Notes under the pieces: model-generated | Databases searched by the model: none | Told to the model about the DNA's origin: nothing | The model's input: the letters and a program-made list of their open reading frames with translations, nothing else | Translations under genes and position numbers: made by a program | Shown here: positions 1-4,487 of the stretch, in pieces | Numbering within the stretch: the stretch's first letter is position 1 | Layout: each line of letters opens with the position of its first letter | NCBI GenBank assembly: GCA_002381185.1 | Contig: DFOA01000048.1 | Location: 1 to 9,380 of the forward strand | Reading direction: 5' to 3' | DNA: 9,380 nucleotides | Source of the DNA: Firmicutes bacterium UBA3553 | GTDB lineage: Bacteria; Bacillota; Clostridia; Tissierellales; Sedimentibacteraceae

Positions 1-55
1 AATATTTATTCCTCAGAACTGCCGCAGTCAGACTTTTATCGCGGAATAAAATATT
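1..55. repeat. Imperfect inverted repeat upstream of the first promoter
   Basis: AATATTTATTCC at 1-12 is matched by GGAATAAAATATT at 43-55, complementary apart from one extra A. The 30-nt loop is the most GC-rich part of this leader. The repeat ends three bases before the -35 box of the next promoter. It could be the terminator of an upstream gene cut off by the window edge, or an operator pair. Neither can be decided here, and a repeat of this quality can arise by chance in AT-rich DNA. Confidence 0.3.
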
Positions 56-57
56 CA

Positions 58-86
58 TTGTTAAGAAAAAAATCATATGATATAAT
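58..86 (+). promoter_or_regulatory. SigA-type promoter with extended -10 for the Gate-domain gene pair
   Basis: A -35 box TTGTTA (58-63, 4 of 6 matches) is separated by exactly 17 nt from a perfect TATAAT -10 box (81-86), which carries the extended TGn motif just before it. The predicted start is near 93, giving a leader of about 18 nt that contains only the GGGAGG ribosome binding site (98-103) seven bases before the ATG. There is no room for a riboswitch downstream of this promoter. Confidence 0.75.
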
Positions 87-110
87 TTGAAATAACAGGG
101 AGGATAACGA

Positions 111-533
111 ATGGTTACTGTCAATACATTTAAGAGGGGATTAACTAACGGAATTAAAACATTGCTGGATTTGATGAAAATATTGGTTCCTGTATACATA
201 GGAGTACAAATTCTTTCAATTTCCGGAATATTAAATATTATAGCCGGGATATTTGAACCCATATTGTCTGTTTTCGGACTGCCAGGAGAAACATCACTTG
301 TAATGATATTGGGATGGTTTTCGGGAACATATGCCGCATTGGGAGCGTTGGCAGCAATTGAATTAACCGGCATACAAATGACTACCATTGCAATTATGCT
401 GTCTATTGCTCACAATTTGATAACCGAGGGAGCAGTTGTTAAAAAACTGGGAGTAAGCACATTTGCAAGTGTATCTCTCAGACTATTGTTCTCTTTAATA
501 ATGGGATTTTTATTTTACAGGATATTCGGGTGA
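111..533 (+). CDS. Nucleoside-recognition (Gate) domain membrane protein, first of a pair
   Basis: A 140-residue hydrophobic integral membrane protein. Segments at about residues 21-45, 62-84, 88-105 and 117-138 look membrane-spanning. The pattern fits the nucleoside-recognition/Gate family (PF07670), which includes SpmA/SpmB and the gate regions of FeoB and CNT-type transporters. It contains a GLPGE turn (56-60), a small-residue-rich segment (GTYAALGALAA), and a histidine-acid stretch with H101 and E106. The same stretch recurs in the next gene (H102, E106, D107), so the two look like paralogous halves. The start is supported by GGGAGG seven bases upstream and by the promoter. The stop is 3 nt before the next ATG, so the two are surely co-translated. 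The substrate is unknown; the family name does not prove nucleoside transport. Confidence 0.8.
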   Translation: MVTVNTFKRGLTNGIKTLLDLMKILVPVYIGVQILSISGILNIIAGIFEPILSVFGLPGETSLVMILGWFSGTYAALGALAAIELTGIQMTTIAIMLSIAHNLITEGAVVKKLGVSTFASVSLRLLFSLIMGFLFYRIFG

Positions 534-536
534 TGT

Positions 537-1004
537 ATGGAAATTATTATAGAAATATTAATTAATTTAGCTGCATTTATATGGAGCATCGCAAAAGTTC
601 TAATACCACTGATGATTGTAATTGAAATATTTAAGGATACAAAATTCATTGATAAACTATCAAATGCAATCAAACCCGCAACAAAATTCTTAACTATCAG
701 TGACAAGTCCGGTATTTCCCTTATTTTTGGAATTGTTTTCGGGCTTACAATAGGAGCCGGGGCAGTAATTCAAAGTGTAAAGGATTACAACATAGATAAA
801 AGAAGTGTGTTTTTAGTTACAATGTTCCTGTCCATGTGCCATGCGGTTTTTGAAGATTCTATGATTTTTGGTGCTGCCGGAGCCAATGTTTTTGCACTGC
901 TTGCTGCAAGAATAATTTCTGCTGTTACTATAACATTGATTTTATCAAGGTTTATTAAAAAAGATATTTCCGAAAATAACAATGCCGAAGTTGAAAATAT
1001 TTAG
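537..1004 (+). CDS. Nucleoside-recognition (Gate) domain membrane protein, second of a pair
   Basis: A 155-residue membrane protein with hydrophobic segments at about 7-33, 58-80, 91-105 and 116-139, ending in a charged cytoplasmic-looking tail (KKDISENNNAEVENI). It has the same architecture as its upstream neighbour: a hydrophobic helix, an amphipathic linker, a small-residue segment (GLTIGAGAV) and a histidine-acid motif (CHAVFED, 101-107) before the last helix. Its ribosome binding site, GGGTGAT, contains the TGA stop of the first gene, an arrangement typical of translational coupling. By inference the two proteins form a heteromeric membrane unit. The family includes SpmA/SpmB of spore maturation, but the match is to the fold and not to a defined orthologue. 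A hairpin terminator follows 8 nt after the stop. Confidence 0.8.
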   Translation: MEIIIEILINLAAFIWSIAKVLIPLMIVIEIFKDTKFIDKLSNAIKPATKFLTISDKSGISLIFGIVFGLTIGAGAVIQSVKDYNIDKRSVFLVTMFLSMCHAVFEDSMIFGAAGANVFALLAARIISAVTITLILSRFIKKDISENNNAEVENI

Positions 1005-1012
1005 AAATTTAA

Positions 1013-1048
1013 AGGACGCCCTTCTCATTTTGGGACGTCCTCATTTTT
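1013..1048. terminator. Intrinsic terminator between convergent genes
   Basis: AGGACGCCC (1013-1021) pairs with GGGACGTCCT (1032-1041) with a single bulged A, around a 10-nt loop. The + strand reads into CATTTTTAATT, giving a T-tract for the Gate-domain operon. On the - strand the same hairpin is followed by TTTAAATTT and could end hisS transcripts, whose stop codon lies within the + strand T-tract. Confidence 0.8.
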
Positions 1049-2303
1049 AATTAGAAGATAAATCTTTTAATTCTGTTTCTTCCTTGCTGTAGATAGCAAA
1101 CTTGTTAAATCCGTATTCAGCGAATTGATTCAGCTGCTTGCCTATTTTCTTTGCCTTTTCAAATACTGATACAGTGTACCCCTGTTCTCTGAATTCATCT
1201 GCTTTTTTCATAACATCAATATATTTGTCTGATACTTCATAAAGCAATACTACTTTTTCCCGGTCAGGAACCTTGAACTTTTCATCCATAAGCTGATTCA
1301 CAAGCCTTTCAAAACCTATTGAAAAACCTATGGCAGGTATTTTTTCTCCTATGAAATTTCCAACCATTTCATCATATCTGCCACCGCCTGCTATTGAGTA
1401 GCCAAGATCCTTGTAAGCAATTTCAAAAATTGAACCTGTGTAGTAGCCCATTCCTCGTATTAAAGTGAAATCAAATTCAACGTCATATTTTCCGTTTGCA
1501 TATTCTCTTGAGCTTTCCAGGACATCCTTAACTTCGTTTACAACATCCTCCGTAACACCATATTCCAAAAGACATTCCGTTCCCTTTTCATTGATGCTTT
1601 CCAATGCATTTATTAAATTTGCAATAGAATCAGAACTGTATGCTTTTTCCTGCAATTCTTTTTCAACGCCTTTTATTCCTACTTTGTCCAGTTTGTCAAC
1701 TACTATACACACACCGTCAAATTCTTCCTCTGTGAATCCGCAGTCCATTATGACTGCCTTTAAAACTCTTCTGTCATTAAATCTTACCGCAAAATCTTTA
1801 ACTCCAAGCGCATTCAGAGCTTTTGCCGTTGTAGCTATTAATTCCAATTCTGCAGCCTTTGTTCCATCACCGATTATATCTATATCGCATTGCTTGAAGC
1901 TTCTGTATCTTCCTTTCTGAGCTCTTTCAGCCCTGAAAACATTGCCCACCTGCAATGCTTTAAACACAGAAGGCAGACTTGCTCTGTTGTTGCAGTAAAA
2001 ACGGCTTAAAGGAACTGTCAGGTCATATCTCAGCCCTAAATCCGCCAGGTCTTCTTCTGTAAGGCCTTCCTTTGAAAAGTCAAGCTTCTCTCCTCTTTTT
2101 AATATTTTGAATATTAGTTTTAAATTTTCTCCGCCTTTGCTGCCGATTAAATTTTCTATATTTTCTACAACAGGTGTTTCTATAAGCTCAAAGCCGCTTT
2201 GCTTGTATGTATTTACTATAACACCTTCCACATAATCTCTGACTTCTTTTTCCTGAGGTGTTATATCTCTCATCCCTTTTGCAGGGTTTGTGTTAACCTT
2301 CAT
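1047..2303 (-). CDS. hisS: Histidine--tRNA ligase
   Basis: A cytoplasmic class II aminoacyl-tRNA synthetase that charges tRNA-His using ATP. The 418-residue protein shows the expected order: KGMRDITP near the N terminus (motif 1 region), RYDLTVPLSRF (92-102), motif 2 FRAER plus GRYRSFKQCD (123-140), the histidine-binding RGMGYYTG (283-290), AGGGRYD (305-311), motif 3 GFSIGFER (326-333), and a C-terminal anticodon-binding domain from about 345. RYDLTVP and QCDIDIIG differ from the E. coli-type PEGT/HQ forms. They match an alternative HisRS lineage that I recall from Clostridia. The ATG at 2303 is preferred over an upstream in-frame ATG at 2345 because GGGAGGTAAC lies directly before it and MKVNTNPAKGMRD is the family's usual N terminus. 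It lies 64 nt downstream of dsdA. No T-box leader is visible. Confidence 0.95.
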   Translation of the reverse strand: MKVNTNPAKGMRDITPQEKEVRDYVEGVIVNTYKQSGFELIETPVVENIENLIGSKGGENLKLIFKILKRGEKLDFSKEGLTEEDLADLGLRYDLTVPLSRFYCNNRASLPSVFKALQVGNVFRAERAQKGRYRSFKQCDIDIIGDGTKAAELELIATTAKALNALGVKDFAVRFNDRRVLKAVIMDCGFTEEEFDGVCIVVDKLDKVGIKGVEKELQEKAYSSDSIANLINALESINEKGTECLLEYGVTEDVVNEVKDVLESSREYANGKYDVEFDFTLIRGMGYYTGSIFEIAYKDLGYSIAGGGRYDEMVGNFIGEKIPAIGFSIGFERLVNQLMDEKFKVPDREKVVLLYEVSDKYIDVMKKADEFREQGYTVSVFEKAKKIGKQLNQFAEYGFNKFAIYSKEETELKDLSSN

Positions 2304-2335
2304 GTTACCTCCCGTGTTCTTCCATACTTTTACTA

Positions 2336-2366
2336 ATGTTATCAAATAAATTATTGATTATCAATA
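2336..2366 (-). promoter_or_regulatory. Possible internal promoter for hisS overlapping a 15-bp palindrome
   Basis: Reading the - strand, TTGATA (2364-2359, 5 of 6 matches) is followed after 17 nt by TAACAT (2341-2336, 4 of 6) with a TGn extension. This would give hisS expression independent of dsdA. The perfect palindrome TATTGATTATCAATA (2352-2366) covers the -35 box. Both calls rest on AT-rich sequence and are tentative. Confidence 0.4.
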
Positions 2367-2367
2367 T

Positions 2368-3699
2368 TTAATTTAAATGTGTTTCTAAAAATTGCCTGTT
2401 TATTTCTTCAGGCACCAGACTTCCCCCTGTTGCCCATGCAATGTGTACGGCATTCTTCATTTTGCTTTCTAATCCGTGTTTCCTTATATACTCTTTTCCT
2501 TCTTCGGAAGTTTCTATTTTTATTGTTCCTTCAAATGCCGCACATGCTGATGGTTCAATGTTGATATTTTCGGTATTGTGGAGCAGTCTCATATTATCAT
2601 ATAATTTATAATCATCTACGGTGAAGATTCCACCCAGCAAGCTTTCCATAATTTTTCCCACAAGCTTTGAAGGTCTTCCTACTGCCAAGCCATCTGCGTG
2701 AGTTTTCCCGTCAATTCCAAGGTCTTGTACGCATATGTCATTATTAAGTCCCGTAGCCATTCCTATGAGCATTGACGGCGCGTGTGTGGGCTCCACAAAG
2801 AAACAATGGACATTGTCCCGGTAAACAGATTTTAATCCGTATGTAATTCCTCCCGGTGCTCCTCCCACCCCGCATGGCAGGTAGACAAACACAGGATGTT
2901 CATCATCTATTGATATATCCATTTCATCAAGCTGTTTTTTCAGCCTTCTTGCAGCTACAGCATAGCCTAAAAATAAATTCATGGAGTTTTCGTCATCTAC
3001 AAAGTAACTCATTGGGTCCTGGTCTGAAAGCTTGCGGCCTTCTTCAACGGCTTTTGAAAAGTCGCTGTCATATTCAACCACCTTAGCACCTTTAGACCTT
3101 AACAAATCCTTTTTCCACTGCTTTGCATCTGAAGACATATGTACTGTAACATTGAAGCCTAATGCTGCGGATGTGATTCCGATACTTAAGCCCAAATTAC
3201 CTGTAGAGCCAACCTGTATCTTGTACTGATTAAAAAAATCCCTGTATTTTTGCTGCGCCATGATTGAATAGTCGTCGTCTTCTGCAATCATGTTATTTTT
3301 CATAGCCAGATATTCTGCATACTTCAATACTTCGTATATTCCTCCCCTCGCTTTGACACTCCCTGCAATTGCAAGGTGACTGTCCATCTTGAGGAGCAGC
3401 CTTCCGGAAATTTCAGCATTGTATTTAAGCATAAGCTGATTTTTCATATTATCTATTTTTTTTAACGGAGATTCTATAATACCATGAGATATTCTTGTTT
3501 CGGGGAAAAGTATTTCTATTAGAGGAGCAAATTTAGTAAGACGTCTTTCCGCATCATCTATTGCAGATATATCCATATTTATTTTCTTTGCAGCTTCATC
3601 ATATGTGTTTAACTTAGAATTAAGCCACAATACTTCCTTTAATTCCGATACTTCTTTTAGTGCTGGATTGCTGTTTATTATTTCACTTTTGTTTATCAT
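2368..3699 (-). CDS. dsdA: D-serine ammonia-lyase (D-serine dehydratase)
   Basis: A pyridoxal-phosphate enzyme of fold type II that converts D-serine to pyruvate and ammonia in the cytoplasm. The 443-residue length matches the single-chain DsdA family. The Schiff-base lysine is K116 in AGSVKARGG. The phosphate-binding loop is GSTGNLG (164-170), and a second glycine-rich stretch, CGVGGAPGG, lies at 276-284. The conserved HADGLAVGRPS segment (334-344) is also present. The ATG at 3699 follows AAGGAGG by six bases, so the start is secure. No dsdC regulator or dsdX transporter gene is in the window. The downstream neighbour is hisS. An extended -10 promoter and an 18-bp perfect palindrome lie upstream and may control it. 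In a peptide fermenter the likely role is use or detoxification of D-serine. Confidence 0.95.
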   Translation of the reverse strand: MINKSEIINSNPALKEVSELKEVLWLNSKLNTYDEAAKKINMDISAIDDAERRLTKFAPLIEILFPETRISHGIIESPLKKIDNMKNQLMLKYNAEISGRLLLKMDSHLAIAGSVKARGGIYEVLKYAEYLAMKNNMIAEDDDYSIMAQQKYRDFFNQYKIQVGSTGNLGLSIGITSAALGFNVTVHMSSDAKQWKKDLLRSKGAKVVEYDSDFSKAVEEGRKLSDQDPMSYFVDDENSMNLFLGYAVAARRLKKQLDEMDISIDDEHPVFVYLPCGVGGAPGGITYGLKSVYRDNVHCFFVEPTHAPSMLIGMATGLNNDICVQDLGIDGKTHADGLAVGRPSKLVGKIMESLLGGIFTVDDYKLYDNMRLLHNTENINIEPSACAAFEGTIKIETSEEGKEYIRKHGLESKMKNAVHIAWATGGSLVPEEINRQFLETHLN

Positions 3700-3734
3700 G
3701 GAATCCTCCTTAAATATTTCCGAATTGTTTATAA

Positions 3735-3752
3735 GGGGAGAATATTCTCCCC
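3735..3752. promoter_or_regulatory. 18-bp perfect palindrome in the dsdA leader, candidate operator
   Basis: GGGGAGAATATTCTCCCC is a perfect palindrome with no spacer. It sits about 5 to 22 nt downstream of the predicted dsdA transcription start and about 35 nt before the ATG, a classic repressor-site position. As RNA it would form a 7-bp stem with a 4-nt ATAT loop. No clear T-tract follows on either strand, so an operator is favoured over a terminator. The regulator is not encoded in this window. Confidence 0.5.
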
Positions 3753-3761
3753 TCTCATTTG

Positions 3762-3774
3762 TTATTATATCATA
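3762..3774. repeat. Direct repeat TTATTATATCATA, copy 1 (copy 2 at 3861-3873)
   Basis: The 13-nt sequence TTATTATATCATA occurs here and again at 3861-3873, 99 bp apart in the same orientation. On the - strand each copy reads TATGATATAATAA and so contains an extended -10 element. The two copies may be tandem promoters for dsdA, with the more distant one placing the hairpin inside the leader. AT-rich coincidence is also possible. Confidence 0.4.
3764..3772 (-). promoter_or_regulatory. Extended -10 promoter element for dsdA
   Basis: On the - strand TGATATAAT gives a perfect TATAAT (3769-3764) with a TGn extension. No good -35 box lies at 16-18 nt (CGATAA at 17 nt), so this would be an extended -10 promoter, perhaps activator-dependent. 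The predicted start is near 3757, immediately upstream of the palindrome at 3735-3752. Confidence 0.5.
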
Positions 3775-3806
3775 AGTGCATGCCGCTTATCGGCTTGCTT
3801 CACACC

Positions 3807-3870
3807 GATACAATAAATACATATCACACAAAGACGTTAGTCTTTGTTTCATTATCGTATTTATTATATC
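3807..3870. repeat. Long two-part hairpin between DUF2922 gene and dsdA
   Basis: The outer arms GATACAATAAATAC (3807-3820) and GTATTTATTATATC (3857-3870) are complementary over 14 nt with one mismatch. The inner arms ACAAAGAC (3828-3835) and GTCTTTGT (3840-3847) pair perfectly around a GTTA loop. The small internal loop between the two stems is unpaired. It lies 15 nt after the DUF2922 stop on the - strand and probably ends or stabilises that transcript. The T-tract is weak on the - strand, so rho-independent termination is uncertain. A structured leader for dsdA is an alternative. Confidence 0.5.
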
Positions 3871-3885
3871 ATATTATTACCAATT

Positions 3886-4098
3886 TTACATTAAAATTTC
3901 TTCTGTTGTTGTTATTATTTCAGCAGATTTGGCTTCAACCAAATCCCCGCTTTTTGTGTTGAATATATTTTTAGCTACGATTGTATCCATAACTGCTTTG
4001 ACTTCAGCTTCGGTCAATCCATCCTTAGGTTCATCAACAGTCAGTGTGGATGTTGTTCCTTTGGCTGTCTTAAAGGTCATCAACAACTTTTTAGCCAT
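3886..4098 (-). CDS. DUF2922 family small protein
   Basis: A 70-residue soluble protein of unknown function with the pattern of the DUF2922 family (PF11148) of Firmicutes. It has an N-terminal beta strand (KKLLMTFKTAKG), a second strand (STLTVDEPK), a helix (TEAEVKAVMDTIVAKNIF), and a C-terminal strand region (LVEAKSAEIITTTEEIL). The start at 4098 is chosen because GGGGTGATAAT lies directly before this ATG. An upstream in-frame ATG at 4125 lacks such a site and would add a non-family leader. It lies 45 nt downstream of the DUF1659 gene on the same strand and is probably co-transcribed with it; these two families are often adjacent. The assignment is by recognition of pattern and length, not by a search. 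Confidence 0.8.
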   Translation of the reverse strand: MAKKLLMTFKTAKGTTSTLTVDEPKDGLTEAEVKAVMDTIVAKNIFNTKSGDLVEAKSAEIITTTEEILM

Positions 4099-4143
4099 AT
4101 TATCACCCCTTTTTAAAAGCTGCATTTAAGCCGCCAGGTTTTA

Positions 4144-4374
4144 CTAGATAATCTCATTGATGAGTTCAGATTCTTCATATCTCACGAGATTCAAGAGTGA
4201 GTATGACTGCAGATCTGATATTGCAACTCCCAGTTCATATAAGTCTTCATCTGTAACTGTTGACTTAATGTTGGTGTAAGTCTTGTTTTTAATGATGTTT
4301 TTATTGTTTTCGTCAAGCCCTGCGTTAAGAACAAGCTTTAATTTAGAATCATATTGATTTGGAATAATCGGCAT
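4144..4374 (-). CDS. DUF1659 family small protein
   Basis: A 76-residue soluble protein of unknown function resembling the DUF1659 family (PF07872) of Firmicutes. A strand KLKLVLNAGLDENN is followed by a lysine-rich KNKTYTNIKSTVTDEDLYELG and a helical tail (AISDLQSYSLLNLVRYEESEL). The start at 4374 is favoured because GGAGGTGATAAT lies directly before this ATG; the ATG at 4443 would add 23 atypical residues. It is the first gene of a two-gene unit with DUF2922 and is divergent from the methyltransferase gene, with only 113 bp between start codons. Its promoter must therefore overlap the methyltransferase promoter region. A TGCTATATA element (4402-4410 on the - strand) could be its -10, but the -35 is poor. 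Confidence 0.75.
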   Translation of the reverse strand: MPIIPNQYDSKLKLVLNAGLDENNKNIIKNKTYTNIKSTVTDEDLYELGVAISDLQSYSLLNLVRYEESELINEII

Positions 4375-4427
4375 ATTATCACCTCCATATGCTTTTACTA
4401 CTATATAGCATTCATGAGATGATTGTA

Positions 4428-4456
4428 TTGATTTAATTGTCATGACATGCTAATAT
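4428..4456 (+). promoter_or_regulatory. Promoter of the methyltransferase-SLH operon with an embedded palindrome
   Basis: TTGATT (4428-4433, 4 of 6) and TAATAT (4451-4456, 4 of 6, with TGn extension) are 17 nt apart, predicting a start near 4463. The spacer holds a perfect 10-bp palindrome, TGTCATGACA (4438-4447), and a second palindrome, CTCATGAG (4474-4481), overlaps the ribosome binding site GAGGT. TTCATGAG also occurs at 4411-4418. The recurring TCATGA core suggests a possible regulator site. The divergent DUF1659 gene uses the same short region. Confidence 0.55.
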
Positions 4457-4487
4457 GAAGTAAAAGCACCCGACTCATGAGGTAATT

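Noticed and set aside
1465..1920. 151-codon open frame on the + strand inside hisS
   Set aside because: It lies fully antisense to a well-supported hisS; its serine/threonine/phenylalanine-rich composition is that of a shadow frame and no proper ribosome binding site precedes it.
2304..2345. Upstream extension of HisRS to an in-frame ATG at 2345
   Set aside because: The 14 added residues are not part of the family, and the GGGAGGTAAC ribosome binding site directly precedes the ATG at 2303.
3700..3885. T-box or other known riboswitch upstream of dsdA/hisS
   Set aside because: No T-box GGUGGNACCGCG-like core or specifier layout is visible, and no other riboswitch core is recognised on the - strand.
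3776..4129. 117-codon + strand frame across the dsdA upstream region and DUF2922
   Set aside because: It overlaps the DUF2922 gene, which has a strong GGGGTGATAAT start and family pattern, and runs through the hairpin; no good ribosome binding site.
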